Assembly (NCBI GenBank): GCA_947652605.1
Contig: OX393577.1
Location: forward strand, 28,585,466-28,649,465
Direction: 5' to 3'
Length of the DNA: 64,000 nucleotides
DNA from: Elmis aenea
Taxonomy: Eukaryota > Arthropoda > Insecta > Coleoptera > Elmidae
Part shown: piece after piece, positions 48,146 through 60,304 of the stretch
Layout of the letters: every line of letters begins with the position of its first letter
Position numbering within the stretch: position 1 is the stretch's first letter
Notes under the pieces: model-generated
Database searches by the model: none
Told to the model about the DNA's origin: nothing
The model's input: the letters and a program-made list of their open reading frames with translations, nothing else
Position numbers and translations under genes: made by a program

Positions 48146-50518
48146 GGACAGGAGACGTCACTTGCTTTGCAATGCAAATGTAGCTAAAACAAAAATTGTT
48201 ATAATTTGCGACAACGCGAACTAAACTTGCACTGTCGCGTTTGTTTCCATAGCGTGAGGCTTTTGTTAATGCTTAAGCTGTAAAAACAAAACTTTTCAAA
48301 TTCTTTTAAATTAAAAATTATAAATTCGCAGCAGTGTGACAGTACAAAGAATCAAGTTATTAAATCCACATAGGTAGACCATGAAATAAGAAAAAAATCT
48401 TAAGAAATGGAACCGGTCCTGCAGTAACTAGATAGATATGGTTATTTCGTCATGATTCAGTGACGACGCAATGAGGCACACCTGTCCAGGATTGAACCAG
48501 AACCAAGAAACGAAGCAGCTGAAAGCGGAACTGGTCTTAAATCGGAAGGAACTACGCGGAGACTTCAACGGAGGGTCAGAAACAAAACCCGCCTGAGCCG
48601 CCCGAAGGATCTCACACAAAGGGATAATGTCGTACAAGTCACTAGGGGAGATTGATGCCCCACATTTGTTATCCCTAAGATAAAAATATAATTTGACACA
48701 TACACACGTAGTAAAGCGTAGTAGGTATATGATGTAGATTACGAATGGTGAATAACAAAGTTTTCGCAAAATTACGTTGCCACAAGAAAACTTGCAGTTT
48801 AAATACTAAATACACACACCTAAACATCAAACTGCCAATACTCTCCCATATCCCTCATACAAAGTTAATAAAACTTTTTATGTAGCAACAATATTGTTTT
48901 GCAGTTTGAGAATATATTACTTAAAAATTCTTGATTCTACTTGCTTACATGGTACAACAATAGCAAATTATCAAGCTTTATGGACACAAGCATTCTTCAT
49001 GGCATATAACTGTTTCTTAATTTATTCCCATGATCATAAATATTTAAGGTAAGTATTTTATTTCAGTACCTACTCACCATTATCAGTAAAAGGTGCGGCG
49101 TTTTGTAAAAACAATGTATGATACGGTACTGTTTGAAGGCAAAGTAAGTTTTTGTGTCAAAAAACAAATTGTTTAATTTATTTACAATGAAGAAACCAGA
49201 AATGTTAAAATAGGTCGTTGCTTCAAAGTTTGTGGACTAATATAATATTAATAAATTAAATATGGAATTATAGCATTTCCCACGTTAAATTTAAACTTAC
49301 TTTAATCATTTATAAGGATTTAAACACTTTATATTTTAATTAATAACATAGCACTTAATGATAAATAAAAGCAACGAAAAGTTGACAATATTATAAGCGA
49401 TTAACATAAAGTTTCCTCGCACGATTTAATTTATTATAGCACAAAATATTAAATCTAAATAAACAACAACTTAACAATAGATAAAATATGTCGGCAGGGT
49501 AATAAAATGACAAAAATAAATGAAATGATACAATGTACTTGACAAATATTCAGGAAATTTTGTTTATGACATCATGTTCGTAAGATGTTAAGTACCTGCA
49601 GTAAATGCGTAGAAGTATTATATAACAGAAACCTTAGACCCTCATTAGACACTATTAATATGAACACCCGCTCCTTCCTGAATTTTGAAACACTTTGCAT
49701 ATTAATGGTGGCATAATTCTTCACACTTAAATATACACGATACCATCACCTTGTAAAGAATAAATAAATTTATTCAGTATAATCCTAGAAAATTTAATTT
49801 TCACCGGTGATTAAAACTATACAAATATGATCAGATCAAATTTAGCAACTTCCTGAAAGAACTCGATATAAAATATTTAGCATATTTGTGTTACCGACCG
49901 ACCGAAATTCCAGGAGCAAACATTTAGTTCAATGGGGTGTAAAACTAGCAGTAATACGAGTTAATCAAGAAGCTAAATTTAAAGCAGTAATATTGGTTCC
50001 ATGTAGTTGATATTCTAGTACAGGTAATCCCAAATATACATATAGAAGATAGTAAAGTCGAGTTTAGTATTTAATATAATGCAATTATTAAATAAGTGTA
50101 AGTTATCTATTATAAAATAACTTAATTTTGTTAAAAGTAGTATTTATTATTATGTAACCTAAATGCAACTAACATTCTTAAAAGTATTCGTATGCTGTGC
50201 ATCGATAAAAAAAGCTTAAACTATCAAATTTCAAAGAAAAAACATGCGACCAAAAGTTACACCTAGTAGATGTAAGTTTGTATATATCATTCGGAACATC
50301 TTGGTATCTTGTAAGTGTCAAGATGAGTTATAAATAATAACATAGTCATAGTCGCGACCTTAGAACATTTGAAATATAATCATCGCGTAACAGTAGAGAA
50401 TAAGTAATGACGCGATAAGCCCATAGGTTCTTTAGTTGTCTTGTTCACGCGCCAGCCACTTTGATCAATTTATTGTCTTACCTAGGATGTTGGAGATCGC
50501 CTCGCACAAAATAAGTAC
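48146..50518. other. AT-rich stretch with one GC-richer island
   Basis: Apart from the island at 48415-48680, listed separately, no gene or element was recognised. Confidence 0.45.
48415..48680. other. GC-richer island with open frames, possible exon
   Basis: The island is clearly GC-richer than its flanks. A plus-strand frame reads RRNEAHLSRIEPEPRNEAAE, then GTTRRLQRRVRNKTRLSR and RDNVVQVTRGD before a stop. A minus-strand frame (48428-48769) reads SPSDLYDIIPLCEILRAAQ, then FVSDPPLKSPRSSFRFK. Neither is recognised and the frames contradict each other. A host exon, an untranslated exon or an old repeat are possible. Confidence 0.25.
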
Positions 50519-50600
50519 AGTGCAACCTCCATAATCCGAACAATTAAATGCAAAGGGTCAATTTGGATTAGTGAATTGTTCGGACTATTGGATTTATAAA
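50519..50600. mobile_element. pogo/Tigger-type terminal fragment
   Basis: TA-cagtgcaacctccataatccg followed by an AACAATT...AATTGTT inverted motif (ccgaacaatt and aattgttcgg) resembles the end of pogo/Tigger elements, which begin CAGTxxAACCTC. No opposite end was found. It abuts the mariner-type fragment at 50607. Confidence 0.5.
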
Positions 50601-50606
50601 AAAATA

Positions 50607-51166
50607 CTCCCTCTGTCCCATAATAATAGTAGCAAGTGAATATTTAAACGGGAATTATTGGCGAATGCAGCTGTAAGTTATGTTGTAGCGCAAAATTGCG
50701 AAGCCTTCAAACTAAATCAATGTTTCATGACATTTATCATTTGTTTTGACACATCTGTCAATGTTTAGGTTTACCTAATTATTACGAATTATAACTATTT
50801 TTCTAATTTCATCCGCTGATCGAAGTCAATTGTTTTATTTTCGTTGAATATCAACCCATTGTAAAAGTAAGATGAAAAAAAACAGAGTTTTCAAGCAAAA
50901 ATCGCGTTGCGATTGCCCAGTTCTTGATGCTTAAAAAGAAAAACGAAAAGTTGCAGAAAGGTGCAATTATGTTAGCTGCAAAACAATTTACGTGCAACAG
51001 AATGACCATATCAAGAATTTGGAAACGTGCTTCCGAAAATAATTGTCAAGGTATATCTTATGCTAATGTTGATTCTTTGAAAAAACAAAACTGTGGAAGT
51101 AAATGCAAAGATTATGGAGAAAAACTTGCAAAACTTAGACACATTTTTATTAAAGTAATATCTTAA
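50607..51166 (+). mobile_element. Stowaway/plant-mariner-type element, 5' part
   Basis: TA at 50605-50606 is followed by CTCCCTCTGTCCCATAATAA, the terminal consensus of plant Stowaway MITEs and their mariner-like partners. About 270 bp further in, the N-terminal helix-turn-helix of a matching transposase begins. No right end with the complementary GGGACAGAGGGAG was found, so the element is 3'-truncated. Confidence 0.7.
50873..51166 (+). pseudogene. Mariner-like transposase N-terminus (plant DD39D type)
   Basis: From an upstream stop the frame reads NRVAIAQFLMLKKKNEKLQK, then GAIMLAAKQFTCNRMTISRI, WKRASENNCQGISYANVDSL and KKQNCGSKCKDYGEKLA, ending at 51166. The order is that of mariner-like transposases described from plants: a helix with R-x-x-I-x-x-x-L, a K-L-x-x-G linker, a helix-turn-helix with R-T/M-x-S/Q-R-I-W-K-R-A, then V-D-x-x-S-x-K-x-x-N-C-G-x-K. 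About 90 codons remain. The DDD catalytic domain is absent. It is open over its length, but with no clear ATG at the expected start it is a fragment. Confidence 0.75.
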
Positions 51167-51660
51167 TATTTAGAAAACCTCCTTTCGCTCATTCCATTAT
51201 TTTTGTCTATATCTACTTGTTTCTATATTTTTCTAGCTTAAAGGTATTATGATAGATACTATTACCTCACGTAGTTGCAACACCATAAGGCTCTCGTAAT
51301 CCTTAAAAGATAGAATCCTTGATTTAAACGTAAGAATGATAACAATTACATCTCCACTATAATAAATTGTCACACAGGCGTAGGGAAAAAAATTATAATT
51401 TTCTCTTTTTTTTCTTTTCATGGGTCCAAAATTACCGCTATCTACCTTTAAAGTTTACTTAAAAATATTACGTTGTCCTTATAATCAATCATAAAATAGC
51501 GATATCTCGGATAATATCGATTTTAGGTATAAACAGGCTTATGGTTTCTGAAAGACAATTAAATGTTCTGTGAGACTGGGTTAAAATGTATAGGATGTTG
51601 TGTATAAGAAAAATGAGTTATTGATGTTTAAAGTTTAACAAGTTTAATAACCAAGCTTAA

Positions 51661-51761
51661 AAAAAACGCCCGGTAAAATATTTTAAAAACGTAGCTAGGG
51701 CAGTGTTAATGAATTTATTATTAATATAGCTACGTTTTAAAATATTTTACCGGGCGTTTTT
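51661..51761. repeat. Compact 35-bp-arm hairpin
   Basis: Arms 51661-51696 and 51728-51761 (core acgcccggtaaaatatttta) are complementary except for one extra A, and are separated by 31 bp. No target duplication is evident. It could be a very small MITE remnant. Confidence 0.85.
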
Positions 51762-51944
51762 AAACGCAATTAAATGCCTTTTCTAAGTTTTTAAATGAGG
51801 AAACTTTTTGAAAGTGTATCGCTCAAAATTTTCATAAATTAAATTTTACGAAAACCGTTGACTTTAGACCCATATAGCATATAACCCCATACAATTTTAA
51901 AGTAAATTTAAAGAGGTTTCCAAAAATATACCGTGTGCAATATT

Positions 51945-52010
51945 TAAAATTTGAGACCGTTTCAAGTTGATTGTAATATCTTCAACAGTATTCTAGATGA
52001 TTGCCTATAA
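51945..52010. mobile_element. Fragment related to the Tc1-like element at 6505
   Basis: The string gattgtaatatcttcaacag followed by tattctagatg resembles the right arm of the 6505-7839 element (ttattgtaatatctgcaata, tattt) and the complement of its left arm. The preceding gagaccgtttcaagttga matches gggtccgtttcatgttga there. This is a short, divergent piece. Confidence 0.4.
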
Positions 52011-52859
52011 CAAATTAATAAAATAAATATTAAATAAATGACACGTTAGGGGCCTCTGTCGTTTGGTAAACGTTTAATAATTTTGGAACTTTTTTATAAT
52101 CAATCTGTTTAAGTTATTTATATTATTTTAAGATAAACTGTGATAAATTGAGAACTAAAATGTTTCGTAAAAAGAACAGTAAAACGGGTCTGAGAAATAT
52201 TAACAAATTCTGCACTTTCAGAGTTATTTTTTTGCACAAACTATCATAAAGTAAAATTACAATATCAAACTATATTTTATTTCATAGCACACTTGTTCTT
52301 TAAAGAAAAATACCTTTCTCGTTTATTTTAAAATAAATAATTAAACAAATCAAGTCACTATTTTATTGTCTGAAAATAAATCGAATACAACTAATTTCCT
52401 TAATTTTTTTCTTTGAATAACATTTAAAAATTTGCTAATTTTAGTTTTTCGTTTGCATTAAGCGTCTTCGATTTAAAAAAAATTGAAAAATGTATTTAGC
52501 AGGACCGTAAAAAAAAATTAAAGACCCATATAAAATTTAAGTGAAAAACAAAAAGGTCATTTTAACATATACATTGCTAGAAAACAATGAAACTTTTAAG
52601 TACCAAAAGTTTGAGTACGTTAAAAACTTTTCATTAGTAAAGATCAATAAAAATTGTATTGTGTGACTTAAGTGCGTTATATGCACAAACATCAACTAAA
52701 TGTACTTAATAAACGGTGTGTATACTTCACAAAAGTGATTTAAAACCATTGAAGAACTCTTAGTCAGGAGTCAGGATATTATAAGCAAAATAAAAGGTGG
52801 GGTGGTTATTAAAAGTATACCTTATTCGGTCCCACGCTGAGTGTATGGGAATTTTAGTC

Positions 52860-53140
52860 TCAAATAGCTTCAATTTTAATACGTAAGCGCAATCTGCAAG
52901 CTTTGTACTTGGAATTATGTTTAAAGAGGGTTGCTCGTACAATTGCGCAAGCATACGAGTAAGGGCGCAAGGGAGGGTGTGCCGGCCGTGGGAATCATAA
53001 GCTACGCCAACCTGATGTACCATGTTAAAAGAAGCAGGACCGGCAAAGGATTATCAAGAATCTACAGGATACTTTTGAGAAGGTGTCGACGTGCTTACGA
53101 TGCACCACAGGGCTGCTACAGAACTGTAAACAATTAGGCT
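52860..53140. other. GC-richer island with open frames, possible exon
   Basis: The plus frame at 52931-53137 reads QLRKHTSKGAREGVPAVGII, then KRSRTGKGLSRIYRILLRRC and RRAYDAPQGCYRTVNN before a stop. A second plus frame reads MFKEGCSYNCASIRVRAQGR, then VCRPWES. A minus frame is also open (52760-53023). The basic dipeptide KR is seen but I recognise no neuropeptide or other family. Compositional contrast with the flanks is the main evidence that it is not ordinary spacer. Confidence 0.25.
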
Positions 53141-55041
53141 ACTTCTTTGTATTTCATTAATTAACCGTTAAGAATTTATTCTTATTGACTTAAACATAAA
53201 CAAAACATAAACAATAACCCGTAAATACGAGCGTAAGTTTGTTATTTTTAATGTTAAAAGTAGTTGCTGTATTGATTGAAAAATTAAACAAATATGTTAA
53301 CGATTTCTTGACCAAATTGTCAAATGAAAATTAATTACTTTAGCTGAAGAAAAATAAAAGCTGCCAAATTAGTGTAATTAAATAATCAATTTATTTATAA
53401 TTCTAGTACCTTAGCAGTTATTTTTTAAGCTTATAGACAAAAGCTCAGTCACAAGTTTAAAAATTTAATCTAAAATTAATAATTGGGATCAACTGTGCTA
53501 AATTATTATGACGCCAATTAATATTTGTCCAGTGGTAAGTAGTTTTACTTTGAAATTTTATTTTTAAAATAAATTACAACTACTTTTGTATGTTTTGCAT
53601 TGGAAATCTCACAACAAATTGTACGCAAGTGCGCTTTTTATGTGAGAACATCTACCGATAAATAGTATACTACTATCACGGTCACATAACACTCAACGCT
53701 TTTTCATTTAAAGGTGAAGACAAGAAAACAATCGCACCAGGTAATCTAGATTTATCTGCAGAATTCCACTGCGAATCTAAAAATGGTAAAAGCATATTAA
53801 AAAGAGCTAATGAACCCTTCGCGAGAAGTTAAGCAGTGTTATAAAGAGAATATATATTGTTTATTAATAGTACTTAAAGGAGTAAGGCTATCAAGTCCAG
53901 CTTAGCGAGTATCTTGGTATTTGCAGGTGGTAATCTGGATTTATAAGCTCCACTCATCTGCTTATATCTATTAATTAGACGCATTTGGAGTACACTAGCA
54001 ATTCATCTAATTACCAACTGCATGGGAATGATTCCCAGATATATACGGTGAAACTATTATAGCGACTTTTAGTAAGATTTTAGTTGCTGAGATGTATTTC
54101 CGTATTTAATTACTAACTTGGTCTCATTAACGTTAAGGTACAGAGTAAAACACGTGCACCATCTAGCTGGTTGGTTATGTTTTCTTGGGAAATGTCAACA
54201 TGATGGATACTGCGTTGCTGGTCTAGTATTCAAATTAATTTTAACAACGGCTTAATTGTTTATATGATATTCATAGTCAGATGTTTGCCACACGCCAAAT
54301 ACAAACTGGCCTACGTAATAGATGCAAAACACTTTTAATTTGCATTTTACGACGACGTGTAAAATTGATGTGCCGTTTTGTACGCAAAACATATTATCAA
54401 TTTTCTAATTAACGTAAAATATCTAATTAAAACCATCACACTCATGCCTCTGACAAAAATTTTACTCCTACATCACTTTTAACTTGCTTAACAAGAACAA
54501 GGGCACACATTCTACCCACCACTTTCTTTTGGTGCCAATTATTACTTCCAAAATAGTTTTGATCGTTGTTGCTGTTTTCTACTTTTTCAACAGTTACAAG
54601 ATAATGTGTGGACCGAAAATTCAGTTATTTATGTTATAAACAAGTTGGTCGTTTCTATTGGGTACGATTTAACAGGAAATTATTTGAAAAAATATGTGCA
54701 TTTAAGCGAATACTTTGTGCTTTAAAACGAATCATTGTGCATTAAAATAATAAATGTTTAGCAATTAAAAAAAAATTGTGCGTCAATGTATTAAAAATAC
54801 ACATTAAATAAATATTTTTATTTTAAATTAAAAATACTGCTATAAACATATTTATTATCATAATGTAGAAGTTAAAAAAGCAATATTTAAATTAATATAA
54901 AAGTTATTTAAAAAAATCAGAGTTGAGTGTTATCTCAATAGGCTTCACGTCCCTTTATTTTTGACCATGTATTAAAGTCAAATTTCAGGGAAAAAATCTA
55001 AGATAATCGACCGTTACGGAACTTTCTCCTTACCCTATATA

Positions 55042-55753
55042 CAGGGTGGTCCACATAGAAGGGCCACTATTGGGATCTCCCAAACGGTGAGCTACAGAGA
55101 AGTTTAAATTAGGCAAAAAAAAAGTTTTTGGCACGCTAAATAATAAACAAAAATCAAAACGGGCATTGCTTTAAAATCCTTAATGTTGGGTATACTTGAT
55201 AGTACAAAAATATGTTTGAGAAAAAAGTAGATTTTTTTACGCACTATAAATGAAAACATTAATTTGTTTCAATATTGTTTAAATTTACGGCACTCTTTAG
55301 CTTCATGGAGACTTTTTGATGAATTTTATTTGTTTTGACTAAATAACAAAATAAATACATTAAACCTTAATTCATTGAAAAGACGAAAAAAAGCTTTTTC
55401 ATGAGACCATAGCCAACTATGGTTTAGAAAAATGCAAGTTTGTAATTTATCTAAGAATTTAAACAATTTCAAAACAAATGAATGTTTTCAATCTACAGTG
55501 ATTAAAACAATCTACAACTTTTTCCCCAAAAATATTTTTGTACCATCTAGTATAACCGACTTATTAACGATTAAAAAAAAAACATTTTGATTTTTGTTTA
55601 TTATCTAGCGTGTCGTAAAACTTTTTTTAAACATTAGAGCATCACTGCATGCATAGGTCTCGGAAAGGGGAACAATTTGTATAATTTAAACTTCTTTGTA
55701 GCTCTTACCCTTTACGAGATTCCATCAGCCGCCCTGCTATGTGGACCACTCTG
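55042..55753. mobile_element. TA-flanked foldback MITE, family F1, copy 2
   Basis: The 712-bp element starts CAGGGTGGTCCACATAGAAG and ends with the near-complement ATGTGGACCACTCTG, with TA on both sides. It matches the copy at 6863-7594 along its length with small insertions and deletions, including the shared tgaatgtttt and tttgatgaattt segments in the centre. Non-coding. Confidence 0.88.
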
Positions 55754-55755
55754 TA

Positions 55756-58700
55756 TATTTTGCTAATGGTTCAAATAACTTATTCAATGCGCGCATTCGA
55801 TAAATGGTGATAAATAAAATGGCGATTTTAATTAAAATATTGGAAATGTCATTTATCAATCACTAATTTTTTAAACTAATAGAGGTTACAAAGGTATTGC
55901 ACATTTATTTATTTAGGTGTAAAAATACAGAAATATAACAGGAACATACAGATTTATAAATGTGCAAGTGTTTATTTTAAGTCTTTGTTTTTTCAAAGTT
56001 ACTAACGTTTTTTTTTTAGATATTTAAAAAGTTTAATTTATTGCACACTTATTTTATAAAATGCTTACAATAAATGCGCAATTTATTTTTCAATAGTGTG
56101 CAATTAAATTGCTTTCGTTTTTTTTTTACGTTGTATGTTTGTAATGTGCCAGGATATATACAATTGATTCAAATCATTTATCAGAGTACACATCAGAAAA
56201 GATAATGTTAAAACTGTTACATAACATTAAGGAGAAATTAATATAACAAGCTGATTACAGCTGTGTATTAAGCGAATTAAAACAATTTAAAATGGTTATA
56301 GGTCGTTATTCTGCCAAGAAAGAAGCTAATAAATAATACATCGTGTAATTTTTAAGTCTAAGTGCGTGTCTCGTAGGAGTCGTATGAAACCGGTTTAAAA
56401 TAATCGATCAAATGGCATGTTACTAAACCAGAATCGATAAGCAGATATTGATTGATATAATTATGAATTTAACGACATTCCTTGGCCGGTGTAGGAGTTA
56501 TGTAACTGGTTATTATACTAGCGGGGACACAAAATGTATTCACACTGACAGGTTGACACCGAAATATAAGGACGTTGCACAAGATCGGTGATATTAAGGA
56601 CTCGCTCATCTTGTTTCCCACAGTAAATTTCGACATTTCAAAACAAAACCTTTTTAAAATAGTCACACCGCAAAGAAGCAATAACAAATGTCACTACAAA
56701 TACTTCGAAGCTCCAAAAGACAGCTTAAAATTCAAATTGAAACTGCCAAACTACATTAGATTCGTATAGATGACAAAGAAGATAAGATACGCCCGTAAAA
56801 TATGTTACACATAGATAACGTTATTAGTTTTTTTGGTAGTTATTGAAGCGGGGCAATAAATAAAGCGTTTTGACATTAATTTATTTATTTTATGTACATC
56901 AATGAATATAATAATCGTTAAAGTTTTCTTATGTTGATCTGAATATATCTTGTACGTTTAGTTCTACAATGAACTACATCAAAAGTTATAAATTAAATTT
57001 AATTACAATGTTATAAGTTAAGAAACTAATAAATAGTCATTTAAAAAGAAATTTTGGCCGCTTATTGAATTTTTTAGGCATTCGTTTAATAATTCAAATC
57101 AGCTCCTTTTTATAAGTCACGTCATCTCTGTAAATTATCGGAAAATACAACAACAAACATACAATATAACAATATTCATATATTATTATAATTGCACTAT
57201 AACTTAAACCAATAAAAGGTGTTCTATACCTCAATTTTATAGAGTTGTCAAAATAAATTTACGTATCGTCCACACCGGAAATTATATTGTTACGTAAAAG
57301 GGCTAACTAAGGCATGCAATTAAAAAACAGGTGACTTAAAAACTGATTTTAATTTACGAGGCCATAAGAAGTCATTTTAAAAATCTGAACAATTTTAATT
57401 TTAGTTTGACTACAATCAATTGTTATGGTAGTTTAGTGATTGTGGCACAAGGATCGTTAATAAATTTATTGAGTTATGTTCAGGATATAGGTTTTATAAG
57501 GTTTCACTATTTACAAATCTTTATTTACAAGATATATTTACAAAAACGACTTCAAGATTGACCTTGAAAATACAATACACAAACCGTGAAAACATTTAAA
57601 ATTGAGCTATAAATTTTTGTTAAAAAGCCGTTTATCTGGAAAGCTCTCATTTAGTACAATGTACCGAGACAACCAAATAAGAGTCGGATGTCAACAAGTT
57701 ATACAAAGTCTAAACAAATTGTTACGTAGGCAATTTTATATGAAATTTATAAATGTATAAACTAAAATTGTATCTTTTAAATAAAATTATTCAACAATTC
57801 TAATAGACATACCTAACATTTATGAAAAAAGTATTGCAAATGATGTTAACAATAAACTATTCACTTAGTTGTACGTGTATTTTATTTAAAACTAAGTGTA
57901 TATAGTTTAATTAATAATGCATTTTGTTTACGTTTAAAAACTTAAGATTAAATAAATATTACAGATTTACTTATACATATAGGCATAATAGGGAAAAATA
58001 CCTATCATAATCATTGATTTTATTTAATAATAAAAGTAGCATAAACTTCGTCACATGTAGGTGGTACATCCGATATAAAAGACTAACAAAATGTTTTCCA
58101 ATCAATCAATAAAAATTGATCACTCTAAATTTAAACACTTGAAACTAGTTAGCCGCTTGTTTGATATTAACAAACTTAAAACTTTCTTATTTTTATGGTC
58201 TTAAGAAATGACAGTTTTAACGCCACAGCAACAGAAACCAAAATTGGCTTTAGAAATGATATTTATCTCCTTTGCAGCATTTTTATGAGTGATTTATAAT
58301 TAAAATATTAATTGCCGTGTATGCTTTATCACCGTATCTTTAAGATAAACTATAACCAATAAACGCAATAAAATCACCGAAACAACAATAATTGTGAGTA
58401 TTCAGAAATCAAAATATTTTTATTATGCAACAGATTATAAATTAATAAAAAAAAAGTGCAAAGATAATTAATTTAATTTCTAGATAAAAGTTTTCGTTAA
58501 CAAACATATTATGTTTAAAACTACCAGGCTTAAATTAATTAATGAAATCGCTTTTTTCACTGATTAGCTTTATACATTTTCTACTATGTGAATAAAAATA
58601 TTAAATAATACGCAAAAAAACAAAACGAAAACGAGTTTTACATAAACTTCGAATTAAAATGTAAACTATGTACACTTGAAGGTATAGTTAGAGGGGACTT

Positions 58701-59928
58701 TTTCCAAAGTTATTATTTAATTAGATTGTAGTTTATTGTATGCACCTTTAAAAATAAAGTATTTTTATCTGTTTCTGTTTTAAGTAACTGGGCAGTCGCC
58801 TGATATAGTTTATAACATCTTTAACCCACACTCCCACACTCAAGACAATGTATTATGAAGAAATTCCAGGTTGCTATTGAGGCGTGTCCCCATTTAAGAT
58901 CCCTGAGGCACGCCATTAATAAAGTTTTGACGCCCCGATCAGCTACCATAACAATTGCATATAAATTAATAAATTAATACCAATCTTAACATCAGCATAT
59001 TAACACAAAACTCTCGCTATATACTCGATAAACTAATAAATTGCTGTACCCACACAAAGAGGAAATGGCAAAAAAAGTTATCCCAAGCATTTGATTAAAT
59101 TTCACGGTGGATGTAAATCTTCTACACCGAGTGTTCGCTAAACCTGATTGTGATAACTTTTTACCCCAAGCTGAAACTATTTTATTATTCAATACTGATA
59201 TAGTATGGTTATAAAGTGGGCCCCGTCCGGTTCCCATGCGACCTGTAATTTATTTATACAATAGCTTATGGTTTAGGGTGAGAAAGATGGGCGTTCTTTG
59301 AATTTATTACAAGTAGCATAAACCAAAATAATAAGAATGTTAATAATCAGATAATAGTTGCCTATGTATTTGCATTAAATCATATTTACGTCAATAGCGG
59401 ATAAGGAGTTGCTATTTAAATGAAGTTGTTTAGTAGGTATTTCATTCAGACAATACATCAATAATTATAAATATTTAATTTCTTAATTCTGGGTCATTAA
59501 TAATTACAATAACATTCGCCCAAGGCGGGGGGGCAGCTTACCTTCCAATATCGGTAATTGAAGAAAATATTATTTTTTAAGAAAATATGCGTGCACGTTA
59601 ACAAGCTTTATGGTGCACCTGCAGATTTTATGACGAAACAAAATATCTGCCCACATCCGTCGCAAAATTTCTTCAAATAATTTTTTCAGCCATCGTAATC
59701 TGCATGACTGTCTCCAACAGGCAAATTAAGTATCGGCTCTTTTCTAAACATTTGATGTTCTTTACCACATTAAAAAAATCATTGAACTCATAGTAGCCAG
59801 GTAATATATACATCATACAGATTTTTAAATAGAATAGAAGGATGTACATAGACTAATCGATAAGATTAGCAACTATAAAATTTAAAAATTTACAAGCCTG
59901 AAAAACATAAATTAATTAAGATGGCTGA
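55756..59928. other. Long stretch with two GC-richer islands, no recognised gene
   Basis: Mainly AT-rich. The island at 56470-56770 is listed separately. A GC-richer part at 58800-59240 contains a short inverted pair (ggcgtg/cacgcc) and an unrecognised minus frame (58992-59237, segments MGTGRGPLYNHTISVLNNK, KLSQSGLANTRCRRFTS). Confidence 0.4.
56470..56769 (+). other. Open frames, possible exon
   Basis: One plus frame reads TTFLGRCRSYVTGYYTSGDT, then KCIHTDRLTPKYKDVAQDR, and stops near 56589. Another opens near it and reads DSLILFPTVNFDISKQNLFK, then TPQRSNNKCHYKYFEAPK and LKLPNYIRFV, ending at 56769. The pair could be one coding segment with a shift. No family was recognised. A minus frame (56469-56687) overlaps, so the strand is not certain. 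Confidence 0.25.
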
Positions 59929-60157
59929 AAAATCTACTACGAATGCAAGAAAGGTGGTACCTTCGCAAAAAAGGGATGGAAAACGAGTTTGAGAAAGAAG
60001 TACCGGAAGGCCAAGAACAAAATGAGAAAACGAAGTGAGGCAGAAACTAGAAGAAAACGAAATCAGCTAAAGCCACAGTTAGCCAATGATAGACAGTGAT
60101 GGAGAAACATAATCAAGAATTAGGAAAACAAACCGCGACACCGAAAGGACCCGATTA
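59929..60157 (+). pseudogene. Probable LINE ORF2 3'-terminal fragment
   Basis: The frame reads GGTFAKKGWKTSLRKKYRKA, then RRKRNQLKPQLANDRQ, a stop, WRNIIKN, a stop, ENKPRHRKDPIKKKE. A (D)R-Q-x-W-R-x-x-I segment followed by a basic tail and a simple repeat is how many insect LINE ORF2 proteins and 3' ends finish. Two stops are present. The fragment leads straight into the GAA/GAGGAA tract, which would be the LINE's microsatellite tail. Evidence is motif-level only. It does not match the C-terminus of the LINE at 20.3 kb, so it would be a different family. Confidence 0.4.
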
Positions 60158-60270
60158 AGAAGAAGGAGCAGAAGAAGAAGTAGAAGAAGCAGAAGTAGAA
60201 GAAGCAAAAGTAGAAGAAGCAGAAGTAGAAGAAGCAGAAGTAGAAGAAGAAGAATAAGAAGAAGAAGAAT

Positions 60271-60304
<34 letters not shown>

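Larger units (their letters stand above)
51171..55039. other. Long stretch with small structures, no recognised gene
   Basis: Contains the hairpin at 51661-51761, a Tc1-like fragment near 51945-52010, a GC-richer island at 52860-53140 (each listed separately) and otherwise AT-rich sequence. The part 53660-54560 is less AT-rich and contains two similar ggtaatct(a/g)gattta strings near 53740 and 53930; no gene was recognised. Confidence 0.4.
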
